Below, in pieces: positions 1-10,960 of a stretch of 64,000 nt of DNA; the stretch's first letter is position 1; every line of letters begins with the position of its first letter. Below the pieces are notes generated by a model. It was not told where the DNA came from. It did no database searches and saw only the letters and a list, made by a program, of their open reading frames with translations. This stretch comes from Mariannaea sp. PMI_226 (taxonomy: Eukaryota; Ascomycota; Sordariomycetes; Hypocreales; Nectriaceae). The translations under genes were made by a program, and so were the position numbers. The stretch spans positions 1,804,501-1,868,500 of the forward strand of contig JANFOG010000003.1 in NCBI GenBank assembly GCA_024336345.1, given 5' to 3'.

Positions 1-333
1 ATTCTACAGCAAACGGTGGATGAAGGGGGAGATAGTAGACTCAAATCAACAACGATATTTCGGGCCAACCGAAGGCACAACAGGACTTGATACTGATTTT
101 GGTACATCAGTAGGAGAGTGAGCACTGGGTGATACATATCATGGTTGTCGAGTAGACTCTACAAGACCACACATGAATATGGTAGCATCGTGTGCCAGTG
201 ACAGACCGGAGTGTAGATTGCCTTACTTAAGTTTCTCGCTAGGATATTATACCACTTTGTTTTTCCTTTAATATCTGCCCTTGTTACCATGAGTTGCCTT
301 GAGTGATCGGCGGTGCAAAATGCAAAAAGACAA
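1..333. other. non-coding stretch left of the tRNA gene
   Basis: I see no credible gene here. The open frames are short and have no domain-like content. Apart from the oligo-T tail of the neighbouring tRNA gene (324-328), nothing stands out. Confidence 0.5.
324..328 (-). terminator. RNA polymerase III terminator of the tRNA-Val gene
   Basis: Reading the minus strand, five T residues follow the 3' end of the tRNA after about 5 nt. This is the usual short oligo-T stop signal of RNA polymerase III. Confidence 0.75.
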
Positions 334-423
334 GGTCCAACCGGGGTTCGAACCCGGGACCTAAACCGTACTGAGCGTTTTACTGCCTGTGAAGGTTGCG
401 TCATACCACTAGACCATTGGACC
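334..423 (-). tRNA. tRNA-Val (anticodon CAC) with a 19-nt intron
   Basis: On the minus strand the 90 bases fold as a full cloverleaf. The 7-bp acceptor pairs GGTCCAA with TTGGACC. The D arm has GTC/GAC, and the T arm CCGGG/CCCGG surrounds the TTCGAAC loop, which is the B box. The anticodon loop reads TTCACAC once a 19-nt intron (plus-strand 369-387) is removed between positions 37 and 38, the standard place for nuclear tRNA introns. The spliced anticodon stem pairs CAACC with GGTTT, with one C-T mismatch at its base. The anticodon CAC reads valine codon GTG. CCA is not encoded, as expected in eukaryotes. Confidence 0.93.
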
Positions 424-1279
424 TGCTGTAGAAGCTTATTGGATTGTTGTGGTGTGGCGTCGTTAGAGCCGTATTCATACCTGTGGCTCGAGTTGGCTGG
501 GTGGTTGTGAGCGCAACCTGGATGCATCATAGAAAACAGAGCTTGCTAGTTGGACGATGGAGAGGCAGAAAGATGGCAAGTTCGCTACACGTTATGAGCA
601 TTTCGAAAGAAATACAGCTAACCAACACAAGGCTCTGTTGTTCCTAACTGAGAGGTGTGTGACGTAATATGACTTTTGAATTGTCGTCATGATTCCTCCC
701 TTGAACACGTGAAGAAACTTGTGGCGGGATGACGAGATGGGAGGAACCGATAAGATAAGATAAGACGCCCTGAGGGGCAGCAGGCATCCACCCACCCAGC
801 ACGGGTGCCACAGTGCGAAGCCACCACTACCTCCATGTGACAACAGTCATCAAGCCTCAATCCAAGCAATCTGTTTGGCTTCTGTCAACCCTTTCCGTTC
901 CACGCCGTTACATACCAAGACGCTGACCGGTTCTCCTGACCAGTGCTGTTCTTCTTTTCCTTCATTAGATTCTCTTAGACGCTATCCCTTCATATTCCTC
1001 ACCTCTTCTTCAAGCTATCACTATTATACGCTCGCGCGCGCCTCAGCTCAACGACCCCGCATCATACTGTTACGGCATTCGTCCTAGATACGACAAAGAG
1101 TTCCCGACACATATCGAAAACCCTTAGTCTCTATCGACTCACCGCTTTACGATCAGGCAGAGAGCGAACTACGCAGTAGATTATACACTTCGCCCACCCC
1201 TCTTTCCTTCGATCCCAGCGCTCTGTCTGTTTCTCTCTTGAACAACACTCCCAGCGGGCTACACACCGCAATATCCACC
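424..1279 (+). promoter_or_regulatory. atg3 upstream region and 5' leader
   Basis: There is no gene in this stretch. From about 880 to 1279 the plus strand is pyrimidine-rich, typical of fungal promoter and leader DNA, and leads into the atg3 start. Small open frames here, for example at 875-1087, look like chance leader frames. No specific factor site can be named with confidence. Confidence 0.45.
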
Positions 1280-2486
1280 ATGAACTATATCTATTCAACA
1301 GTTAACACCCTCCGGGACCGCTACACACCGGTAACCCACAAGTCTACTTTTCGCCAGACTGGCCAGATCACACCCGAAGAGTTCGTCGCCGCCGGCGACT
1401 ACCTCGTCTACAAGTTTCCTACCTGGTCCTGGGGCGATGCGGATACACCTGAGGGCCGTGTTAGCCATCTCCCGCCTGGCAAGCAGTACCTCGTCACACG
1501 TAACGTTCCCTGCCACCGTCGTCTAAACGACGACTTCGCCGGAGATGCTGGACACGAGGAGGCGCTTGTGCGGGATGGAGATGACTTTCGGGAAGCTAAT
1601 GCTGGCGATGATGAGGATGGCTGGCTGAGGACTGGCGGACTCGCTAGCTCTCAGCCACTAAAGGTGAAAGAAGTGAGGACAGTGGATGACTCAGGAAACG
1701 TTGGTGACCGCGAGGTCGTAGAGGAAGATGAGATTCCTGATATGGAGGACGAGGATGATGATGAAGCCATCATCCGTGAATCAGGCCCCGACTCCAAAAA
1801 TGGGTATGTTCTCTTATTCCCCTTAATCCTCACCGCTTTCCACATGGACTGACCTTGCTTAACAAATTCAGCGGCCGTCGAACGTATACGCTCTATATCA
1901 TGTACAGCACTTACTATCGGACCCCTCGCCTCTACCTTTCTGGCTACCTCCCTAACGGCCAGCCGCTCCCTCCCCAGGATATGATGGACGACATCGTTGG
2001 CGACTACAAGGACAAGACTGTTACACTCGAGGACTTCCCCTTCTTCAGCAACACCATCAAGATGGCGTCCGTCCACCCTTGCAAGCACGCTTCTGTCATG
2101 AAGACGCTGCTCGACCGCGCCGACGCTGCCCTCCGCCTCCGCAGGGAGAAGCTGGCTGCCCGGGAGGGAACCGAACACGGTGGCGCTCCTGTAGGAACCA
2201 GCGCCCAGGCCCCCGTAGGTATGGAGGGTCTTGTTGATGAGATTGGCAAGCTAGACGTGCATGGTGCCCAGGAAGCCGCGGATAAAGATGAGTGGGAGGA
2301 GGTTCAACAGGCTGAGATTGACGATCACGAGGTCGCTATTCGCGTCGACCAATATCTGGTTGTTTTCCTTAAGGTATGATATTTCCCAAAACGTTGCCAA
2401 TATGCCTTACTTGCTAACAGGGTATCCTACAGTTCATGGCAAGTGTAACGCCTGGTATCGAGCACGATTTTACCATGGGTGTTTAA
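1280..2486 (+). CDS. atg3: Atg3, E2-like enzyme that conjugates Atg8 to phosphatidylethanolamine
   Basis: Atg3 accepts activated Atg8 from Atg7 and passes it to phosphatidylethanolamine during autophagosome growth in the cytoplasm. Exons are 1280-1803, 1872-2373 and 2433-2486, giving 359 residues, close to the family norm. The introns (68 and 59 nt) have GTATGT/TTCAG and GTATGA/CTACAG borders, and the second has a CTAAC branch site. The start has a strong CCACCATG context and gives the family N-terminus [15 protein letters not shown]. The catalytic cysteine is C245 in SVHPCKH. The family motif FLKF is rebuilt across intron 2, and the protein ends with the conserved HDFTMGV tail. The acidic stretch at about residues 90-170 is the flexible region that binds Atg7 in homologues. 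The upstream in-frame ATG region around 1238 is not needed. Confidence 0.96.
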
Positions 2487-3703
2487 ATGGATGGAACGAA
2501 GGAAGACAAGCGCGAAGATGCAAACTGGCGAGACACGGTATCCATGACTAATAGGCGTAGATGGTGTTTTCATTTGGATCTGATGCTGTTCTCTGTTCCC
2601 AGATAAGCTAAGGGATAATCTTTGCTCATTTTTTTTTTTTTTTTTTACAACCAGTCAATGTAGATTTTGCAATAGTACATGAACGGATGGAATACGAAGA
2701 AGATTCACGACTCAGATTCTATCGAGTGCTTACTGCGTATCGTCACCCTGAATTCAAGTCCTTTAATGTGTCTTGGCTGGTAGAAATGGTCCATTGCTCG
2801 TTATCTATATCAAGGGGTGTTCGAAGAAAAGGAGACCAATTATCGACCCGAGGCAAGTTAGGTACTAGCACTCCAATGTTATTCCATACGCAAAAAAACC
2901 AAAAACCAAAGAAGTTGTGCCACTGCATCTCTGTTGTGATGCTCCCAAGGTGTATCCGGCTAATAGTCATTTTTCCCATCATGCTCTCCCGTCCAAACCC
3001 CGGACCCTACAAGTCATCCCTGCTGCTAAAAACAAAAGCAAGCTGCCCATCCTTGGTGTATTCTATCGATAATCCTTCATATATGTGACACGCGTGAATA
3101 TCTACAATGTGAGAAATCCGGATCCATGCGCCTTGCAACGATAGTAAGCTAACAACGGTACATAATTCGTTGTTGAGACTAAAAAAAAAAAAGTGGCCGC
3201 CCAACGCGCTCTATAAAGAAGAATGAAGAGAAAAGTAAACAAAAAAGAGGGGGGGAAGCGTCGGAAATCCAGTGGCTTAGCATTCCCAATCAATTCAGGT
3301 GCTGCTCGGCTCTGGAAAGAGATTGGGTGTTCAGTCCAACAAGTGTGTCGTCCAGATAATGGAATAAAAAAGGTAATCAAGTCATAATGATGAATCGTTT
3401 TTATCATAAAGTGTCCTACCAACTGAGCGGACGAGAGAACAATCAAAGAGGGATCATGTTGTGAATAGGCCGTAGTGCCTGTTGTAATATATGCGAAAAG
3501 GCGTGATAGGACCATCGCAACTGTGGCTCTGATACTCTTCATGATGGCTCAGCGTCGAGTCGAATCTGGGCAATCGTCGCCCGGCCCACGACTCGATGCC
3601 GACTAGGGGGAGCCAAACTTGCGAAACCAGGAGTTGTCGCAATGGGAGGAGGAAGTAGCATGAGAAAGCCGCGTGTAGCATTGAGCGGCCTGTGTACATC
3701 CTT
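2487..3703. other. convergent intergenic region between atg3 and the coiled-coil gene
   Basis: This region holds the 3' ends of two convergent genes. It contains a run of about 19 T (2629-2647), an A-rich run near 3180-3192 and mixed sequence. The open frames here, up to 146 residues, overlap each other on both strands and show no domain features, so I call no gene. Confidence 0.5.
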
Positions 3704-5671
3704 CTACAGTGCACCGAATGGGGCTCCAAAATTGGACGTTGACCTGAACTTGAGCGGCATCTCGGATTCCATGTTCTTGGCATTTGGCGTGTCGCCGTCG
3801 TCCTCGCCGTCAGATTCAATTTGCGCATCCTGGGACCCATCCCCACCGACTGGAACAACGGGCTTGATTGTGTGTTTGTGATCCATTGCTTCCATGTCTT
3901 CAGGATCCGGATTGTACTCAGAGCTCTCTGGCGAACTCCGCATGACAGCGGGCAGAGCGTCTTGTCCTTGACTAATTGGTTTGAGCTTCTGGTTGACCGC
4001 CTCCCAGAAGATCTCGTCCTGAGCGGGAATATTCTTGATCATCAAAGGCCCCGTCAGTGGTTTGTCGTGCATTGCTTCGAGTATCGGCTCCGGGTGATCT
4101 TGATGTTCTTCTTGCCACGCTTCAATCCGCTGCTGCTTGTTGAGCGCCATCTTTTCGCGGGCGTGGCTCTTCGTATCTTCTGTCGTCTCTGGTATAGGGC
4201 TCGCAGTATTGCTTGGACCACTAATGGAATTCGTCTCCGTTCCAGTTTTAGTTGGGGGAAGCGAGAGTGAATGACACGGAGTGTGGCCGGCATGCATCGT
4301 TAGTCGCTTGGTCTCGGCAGGTGAGAGAACCAGTGGTGTGTTCTCTCCAGATAGGAGTCGCACAGCAGTCGGGGGTTTCTGATTTGTGTCGGCATCTTTA
4401 GTAGTGGTAGTTGGTCGTGGCGCCGTTAGCGTTGATGTTTTTGGCGACAAAGAAGACTCAAGCTCAGTCTGCTCGTTGTTGACGTTAAAGGTAGATCTCT
4501 GGACAGCAGTGGTCTTGATGGGGATGCCCTCTAGGTTGGGGTCGATTTCCTGAACGTCAATAACGGGAATTGGTACATTGGAATCATCTGATGGAGATGA
4601 CAGGAAGTCCTTATCCGTAGACTTCTCGGGCTGGGTTCGAGGATCCAGCGGAGCAACAAGCGGGCGGGTGGGCGACGTTCGAGAACTTCTTGGACTGAGA
4701 AGGCTGGCTCGGTGAGATGCGCCGTCGAGGCTGGCGAGGGGCAACGAGGCCGCGTTTGTTGCAGAGAAGCTATTAGGGGCCACTGGGTTTTGAGACCGTG
4801 ATGGCAACTGGCCGGGAAAGGTAGAGAAGTATGAACTATCCATGGAAACGTCACCACTTCCGCGCTGGCTTCCCACTGGCGATACGACGCCAGTGACCTG
4901 AACGGCGATAGACTTGAGGGTCGAGTTTTCACCCTCTAGTCGAAAAAGTCGTTGCTTGAGGCTTTCAATCTCGTTCAACATGATTGCCTTTTCATCATCC
5001 CACATTTGACGAACGTCGTCCATGAGGGCGCGATCTTCCTGATAGACCTCTTCGGCTCGACGGCGGTTTGCTTCTAGATAGTTGCGCTCGGCCTCCCAGG
5101 CTTCGCGAATAAGAGCGTTCTGCTGGACTAAGCGCTGGACCATGTATACTGATGTTTGCTGACTAGGAGGGGCGGCGTCGGCGGAGACGGAGCGGGATAG
5201 GGATGCGCCGGCGAGGTACTGAGGGATACTAGAGAGAGGAGTTGTAGATGATTCCGGGAGACGTTGCCCGGGATTAGGAAGAGGGGTAGTTTGGGATGAG
5301 GGAAAGCGGTCGGTCCTCAAAGAGCTCGAGGCGGCATTGACGTGTAGATGTTCTGGAGGGCTTCTCAGGGAAGAAAATTGGGCGGCGCGCAAGGAGGAAA
5401 GTGAGAGGGGACCTGAGTCATGAGCTTGTCGCGGGAAGGAGCTCGCAGGCGGGATTCGGCCGGCGGGTTGGGCCTGCTGTTGCTGTGGCAGATAGGGAAG
5501 AAAGTTATGACGATTCGCTGACGGAGGAAATGAGGAAGATGGGGTAGCAATGGCCGCAGAAGAAGAGGCTCGATACGACAGGTCGGTGGTGTTCATGAAG
5601 GGAGGATCTATCACGTCGGCATCGAATGCGCCCGAAGGCAGGAAGGCTTCGGACGAGAACCAAGCCGCCAT
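3704..5671 (-). CDS. unrecognised low-complexity protein with a central coiled coil
   Basis: This is a single uninterrupted frame of 655 codons on the minus strand, starting in a good context (GTCATGGCG). I do not recognise the family. Residues 1-170 are rich in Ser, Pro, Ala and Gln and look disordered. Residues about 175-256 are charged, with heptad-like leucines (for example NEIESLKQRLFRLEGENSTL), and strongly suggest a coiled coil. The rest is Ser/Thr/Pro-rich with acidic patches. A more ordered stretch near residues 515-575 contains RIEAWQEEHQDHPEPILEAM. There are no membrane segments or signal peptide. A scaffold or regulatory partner is possible, but that is inference from composition. 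The frame is open throughout and third positions look coding, so the gene itself is well supported. Confidence 0.8.
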   Translation of the reverse strand: MAAWFSSEAFLPSGAFDADVIDPPFMNTTDLSYRASSSAAIATPSSSFPPSANRHNFLPYLPQQQQAQPAGRIPPASSFPRQAHDSGPLSLSSLRAAQFSSLRSPPEHLHVNAASSSLRTDRFPSSQTTPLPNPGQRLPESSTTPLSSIPQYLAGASLSRSVSADAAPPSQQTSVYMVQRLVQQNALIREAWEAERNYLEANRRRAEEVYQEDRALMDDVRQMWDDEKAIMLNEIESLKQRLFRLEGENSTLKSIAVQVTGVVSPVGSQRGSGDVSMDSSYFSTFPGQLPSRSQNPVAPNSFSATNAASLPLASLDGASHRASLLSPRSSRTSPTRPLVAPLDPRTQPEKSTDKDFLSSPSDDSNVPIPVIDVQEIDPNLEGIPIKTTAVQRSTFNVNNEQTELESSLSPKTSTLTAPRPTTTTKDADTNQKPPTAVRLLSGENTPLVLSPAETKRLTMHAGHTPCHSLSLPPTKTGTETNSISGPSNTASPIPETTEDTKSHAREKMALNKQQRIEAWQEEHQDHPEPILEAMHDKPLTGPLMIKNIPAQDEIFWEAVNQKLKPISQGQDALPAVMRSSPESSEYNPDPEDMEAMDHKHTIKPVVPVGGDGSQDAQIESDGEDDGDTPNAKNMESEMPLKFRSTSNFGAPFGAL

Positions 5672-6485
5672 GACGTCGGCCAGCTGGTGGAATTGTAGGA
5701 AGCTATATGTAACGTGTGCAGGAGGATGAGCGAGAGAGATTATGGAGAACGCATGAGGATCGGATTTAAAGTGAGTGGTTTAGTAATGGTATGGTATGGT
5801 AAGGGTACGTAAGGTATGTTGAGCGCCAAAGTTGGTGTTTGGCGTTGGCGTTGGTGTTGGCGTGTCGGTGTCGGTGTGTATGTGCCGACGAAAGAGACTA
5901 GAGGGGGCGCCGCAGGAACCGAAGATGGCAAAGACTGTCGGCGAGATGGAGCAAAAGAGGATAGATGAAAAGAAGAATTAATAAGTTCGAAGGAGTGTGT
6001 GGGCGAAGACAGCCAAGTTTGAAGAGCGCCAGTGATGACGATATGTCCAAATTTGAAGGGTCGCTCTGGAAATACAGGCGGGAGCCGAAGGGGGGAGCCG
6101 AAGGGGGGGGAGGGGATTTGACTAATGGGGATAATTATGGAGGTTGAAGAGAGACGTTATGACGCAAATTGGGGGACGGAGTCCCACTGAAAATCGCCCA
6201 GGCACAGGCACAAGCACAAGAACAGTTGGTATAGGTACTCCGTAGGGAGGGGAGATAGGTACCGAATATCAGGTTGTCGATAACCCCAGTGGCTAGAGAT
6301 GAGAGAGGGAGGACGGTGACCAGAATGAAACAAATAAGAAGAAGAAGGAAATTGAAGAAAAGGTGTGCAGGCAAATCTACAAACATAACCCGTTGCTAAA
6401 GAAAAGAGCACGTAGACAGACAACCTGTACCTACTTGGCGAGGCCCATAGCACGACAATGCCATGGGGTGTAATCCGTCAGGGTA

Positions 6486-6630
6486 AGGTACCTAGGTAGG
6501 TAGGTAGTTTTCCTAAGAACTTACTAGCAACCTATACCTCTGATAGGTACCTATTTTGCCCAACTAGAAGACCTAGATAGGTTCCTTATTAGGTAGCGCA
6601 CACGACTACTCCACATCCCTAAGTTAGGTA
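6486..6630. repeat. cluster of AGGTACCT / CCTAGGTA palindromic motifs
   Basis: Within about 150 bp there are several short motifs of the AGGTACC, CCTAGGTAGG and TAGGTACCT type, plus ATAGGTACCTAT at about 6543-6554. A similar CCTACCTACCTAGGTA run lies near 7229-7243. Such motifs are common in non-coding DNA of some filamentous fungi; their role is unknown. Confidence 0.5.
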
Positions 6631-7113
6631 CCGGACTGCCATGGAGTCGATAATTTTGAGAGTGTCTCGTGCCCCCTAAAAAAAAAATTCATTCAGTTGC
6701 CGGTATCTCTAAGGAGTTGAGCCGTCTAGCCAATCAAATATCGAGCTGCCAGCCGAATCAGACGGATACAGACTAAAGGATCGTAATCAGCTCCATTTTC
6801 TCCTCTTTCTAGTGGCAGTTGGGTTGTGGGCAGTGAGTGGATGCTTCGATGACTTGTCCATGATCTTCTGGGCTGGCAGCGACGGCGGGGCAGTTCAACG
6901 CTCCGTGTTACAAGAGTCTGGACCCTGTTCGTGCACAAGTCAGTAGTTTAGCTCGTAATTCGGGCATGGAGTAGATGGAACAAATAACATTGGATATAAC
7001 AAAGGAGTGAGCCGAAGATGTTACACGAAGGGTCAACGGTGAAAGGACAACTGGGAACTGGAGACGAGCTGTATGCTGTCTACCTAGTGAACAGAGGTAG
7101 GGGAGGGGGGGAG

Positions 7114-7142
7114 GAATGAATGAATGAATGAATGAATGAATG
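7114..7142 (+). repeat. GAAT microsatellite, about 7 copies
   Basis: The four-base unit GAAT is repeated in perfect tandem for 29 bases in non-coding sequence. Confidence 0.95.
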
Positions 7143-7458
7143 TTCCATTATTTAATTGCTCTAGGTACCAATAAATATTAAACCCATGTGGAAGTTAGGA
7201 AGCTCAATTTCCTCCCGTCCTTCTCCAACCTACCTACCTAGGTATGTGACGGACCCAGTAGCATGTGGACTTCTGATGATGAGTTGTACAGGTTGCACTA
7301 CGAAGCATCAATTACCTTATCTCACTAGGTGGCTCTGACACAGTCAATTCGCACATGTTTTTCTACTTTTACAGTTCTGTTCTTACAGTTGTTACCCAAA
7401 GTACTGATTAGACATGTCGCTTAAATTATTATTACTCCGTAATACCCTGGATCGAATT

Positions 7459-7475
7459 CCCCCCCCCCCCCCCCC
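7459..7475 (+). repeat. 17-base C homopolymer
   Basis: An unbroken run of 17 C residues lies in intergenic DNA. The length may be affected by sequencing slippage. Confidence 0.9.
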
Positions 7476-9122
7476 ATTCACGGAGGAGTAATCTGTCCAT
7501 ATCCAGGTACGGGACGAGTTAGTGTCAAGCACCATGTCCACCCGGGCAGCCGGGACGGCTCAAGAAGCGCATCCACGGCCCGGCTCAAGGCATCAGCCAT
7601 CAACCTCGTCACAGTAACTTACGGAGCACATAGATTATGAGCTCCCGTATCATCCATTATCCATTATCCATCATCCGTTCATCATCATCACCATCTTCAC
7701 CACCATCGTCGTCACCATTGTCATAACTTGTTCTTTCACCAGGTTAACCCACCCAACCGCCAAATTAGGAAGAAAATGAACCAGAAAAAAAAAATAACGC
7801 GCCAAACGGTAAACGCCCGCACGCAAGATTCATAAGCACGGCACATTCTTACGTTTCAATGGCTTTGATACGTAAGGTACTTGGCTCATCAATCCGGTAC
7901 TACCTCGGACGTCCCCTGATCCCAAAGAAGTTCGAACAACTTGCAAGATAGCCCCAGTGACGGGGCAGTGACGAACAGACGAGCAGGGATCAACAAAGTC
8001 GGTGAAGCCCAGGCCAGTCTTGGATGGATGGAGGCATAGTTAGAACTGGTCTGTCCAGCTATTTACTGCTTTGGCTTCATTCTTTCCGCTCGCCGATTTT
8101 TGTCAGCTGCAAGAGAATCACCAAGCAGAGTCTAAATATCCTCAGCTATCGCCCAGCCCGATCCTAAGCACAGAGCGAGCTGTCCCTCTGTCAGTGCGTA
8201 CTAAGAGGCGAAAGGGAATGTTGAATGCTCCTCATCCGCCAGTCGGGTTCCTGCTTTTACACACACGCACATATACACGGGCGCACACATGCACGCCAAC
8301 AACTCACGCACAGATAATTTATATAACAGAAAAAGACTAGGGCGCATCGCATTATGACTTTTACAACACCAACCACATCAACCTCCTCGTGGCTTTCTCC
8401 TTCAAACCCCCCCCCCCCTCCTTTCTTCAGTTCTCAGGCACCTGAGATAAGCTTCCCGCTAACTAATCACGACGCGCAATGGCCGGTCTCCCCTCGGTAT
8501 CAGTATCAGCCTCCACCTGCACATGCGTGGATCTGTCCTATGGACATGCAGCAAACACATGCTTTGAGCACACAGCTGGCAACTCGTGCATGCACGCATG
8601 TGAAAGAGGGAAAAAAAATAAAATAAAAAATAAACTAGACTGTCAAGCATGTGCTTTGATAAACAAACGCCATGTGGCCACTGTGGAATGAGGCTTAAGG
8701 TCCGCCGAGTCGAGCCCTTCGTCTTCGAACGGTCGAGATTCCTCGTCTTTGAAGGCCCGAAGACGGAATCTTCCAAATGTAGTAAACAACTTATGAAAAA
8801 CGTAGTACTTTTATTCTCTCGCCTCATCACCTTACCAGAGTGAATCACATAGTTGTATGCCCGGTCACTTCAGTCTTCATCTTTACCAACATGCTTCCTG
8901 TCAGAAAGCGTCATCAGCTTACGGCATTTGTTTACCTCGAGGTTTGTCCACAGCCAGCCACATGTACCGTAACCTCCTGTATGCGACAGCTGTCACAAAA
9001 TCATGCACATTCATACGATAGATCTGAATCTGCGTAATACTACGTCCAGTGCTACATCTTGAAAGTTGACTTGCGATTCAAACAGCCAACAAGCCCTGCT
9101 GTCGTCCCACACGGAAAAGTCC

Positions 9123-9144
9123 GGATCTGCGGATCTGCGGATCT
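9123..9144 (+). repeat. GGATCTGC tandem repeat, 2.75 copies
   Basis: Two full copies and one partial copy of the eight-base unit GGATCTGC lie about 50 bp before the candidate exon at 9194. Confidence 0.85.
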
Positions 9145-9193
9145 CTTGCGCCCTCGATCCTTCACTGCCTTGCTGCTGCCAGCCATCGAGAAG

Positions 9194-9485
9194 ATGGCCT
9201 CCTCTTCTTCATTGCCAACATCGTCTGTGGTAAAGAAACCTTTTCTTACCGATGTCGCTTTCCATACATTTTCTCCACCGCCCCCTCTTCTCTTGAAGTC
9301 TCTGTAAGCAGCGCGCCGTCCAAGAATTTACCCTGATGCCTTCGCAATTCTGCCGGGTCCTTGCTAGGAAGAATCTCAGGAGACTAGCAAGGCTCTTCGG
9401 AAACTTCGAATGATTGAACATAGAGCTATGTGTCGACCCCGGTCGGCTGAATCTATCGGCCTCCCCGACAGCTTCTTCGCCTGTG
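9194..9485 (+). pseudogene. possible first exons of a decayed, unrecognised gene
   Basis: An ATG at 9194 opens a 36-codon Ser- and Pro-rich frame that meets a GTAAGC donor at 9304. An AG at 9366-9367 would give a 64-nt intron, a normal size here, and keeps the frame. The frame then runs about 16 codons to a TGA and is open again for about 40 codons (reading LNIELCVDPGRLNLSASP and onward). The product is not recognised. A chance combination is quite possible. The intron size and frame agreement are the only arguments for it. Confidence 0.25.
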
Positions 9486-10321
9486 ACACACCAAGTGAGC
9501 CTCAACGCGGAGCTAAACCCCAGTGCACAGATCAATTGATGACAGCTACAACTGCGCGGGGAAAGGATTGGGCTGGACAATCAGCTCCGGGAAGATAACT
9601 AGTCTCCTTGTCGATTGAGGGATAGTGTACAAGGCCCAAGTAAATGCAAGGATGGGAATCCAGTATTGGCTTGGGGAGTGTGCAGATGCAGTGTGAGGCA
9701 GCGAGACCTTCGGATCGCAGGCGGAAGCTGATGTTACCTGAATTGCGCCGATAGCAATCAAGTTATCCACAATTTCAGCTTCAGAATGCCGCGACAGAAC
9801 TCACTGGACTGGTCGTTGAAACAATTAAATTGAGTCATAGTCGATGAGGTGTGAACAGTTATGCTCAAGTCTTTTGGTTGTCCAAAAGACGGGCCGGACA
9901 CTGGGTTAGATCAACGCTCTTCGCCGCTGTAGTTCCACAGAGCATCAACTCGCCGGGCGCCAACCCCCTGTAAAGAGTACGCTAAGAGCTGCCCGTTGTC
10001 AACAAGGGATTGGATTCTAGTGTGGATGGTGTATTTGCAGGGGGTAATGTTGGTGACTGTTCAATATGCCGCGTTTGCTCAGCTTCGGGGGCAAATTCCC
10101 CTTCCTGTCCCTCTTGAAGACTCACAGCACCCAGTCTAGCAACGCCGAATCCGAATCAATTGCATTGATTCTGAAACTGATGTGCAATATTTATCCCGGT
10201 GCCTTCTAGTATACTCTCAATGCTATAATGCTGGTACCGCGTCCTGTATCGGTGATCTAGACTGTACACTTCATCCCCAGGAAACATCCGCTTCCAGGCT
10301 TATTGAGCGACTACTTGAGGA

Positions 10322-10960
10322 CTAGATGATCATTGCATTCTTTTGCTGTTGGTAGAACAAAAGACTTCGAGCAGCCCATAGCGGAACAGCCCGCCGTGCT
10401 GTACTTAGTTGGCGTGCTATAGAGAAACCAGTGACTCTCGTGTCACAAACATCATTTACTAGTTTTTCCAAGACCAGCCTCTCGGTATCAGGCCCAAACA
10501 TGGGATTTTCGAAAGCTGTCCAACATGTCGATCGTCGAGGTCGACAGACTGAGGAGACAGTCTTCACCTCTCATGATAGCCTTGCCGCGAGTCCAAGAAC
10601 TTCTTGTATCAAGGGGCATTGTTTCAGGCTCTGCTCAGCCTCATCAGCGAGAAAGATAGCTGTCACTCCGGTTAGACCACCAGCACTCTATGCTCCTCCA
10701 AGCAATGAGTCATTATTATATTGACAATGTTCACTCTTCGCTCGTTCATAATGATAGCGTTCGAAAACGGAAGCCGTAAAACTCCACGATCAAGCAGGCC
10801 AGGTAGCTTTGACGACAATAAATGTGTCATTTCCTTGGCCTGCGGATTTTCCACAATAATGGGCACGGGTTGCGAGCCATTGTCGAGCGCTGCCGCAATA
10901 GTTGACACACTCACGGAAGACTTTCCTTTTCCCCTGTTGAACTATATCGCAGGATTTTGA
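10322..10960 (-). pseudogene. remnant of a large DUF3638-type P-loop protein gene
   Basis: On the minus strand a frame from 10941 reads FNRGKGKSSVSVSTIAAALD, matching the family pattern LNMGEGKSSVIVPIVAAALA, which is a Walker A-like loop. It continues with PIIVENPQAKEMTHLLSSKL and LPGLLDRGVLRLPFS, again in family order. A TAG stands just before the P-loop block where the family has Gln. A TAA at 10672-10674 stands where VLVV is followed by Gln-Pro-Glu in the family; further in-frame stops then interrupt the LSFSLM block. Separate frames at about 10620-10570 (CPLIQEVLGLAARLS) and 10567-10322 (PDTERLVLEKLVNDV, TGFSIARQ) match later family blocks, with a deletion between. Intact members are usually about 3000 residues, so only a fragment is recognisable. 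The match is from memory of the family pattern, not a search. Confidence 0.72.

Larger units (their letters stand above)
5672..9193. other. gene-free stretch with simple repeats
   Basis: No credible coding region was seen. It holds GT-rich short repeats (5830-5880), a doubled GGAGCCGAAGGGGG motif near 6081-6112, AGGTACCT-type motifs (6486-6630), a GAAT microsatellite, a 17-base C run, ATC/ACC-rich trinucleotide sequence (7640-7725) and CA-rich sequence (8250-8310). Two copies of TACTCCGTA occur at 6236-6244 and 7433-7441. The part just below 5671 on the minus side should hold the promoter of the coiled-coil gene. Confidence 0.5.
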
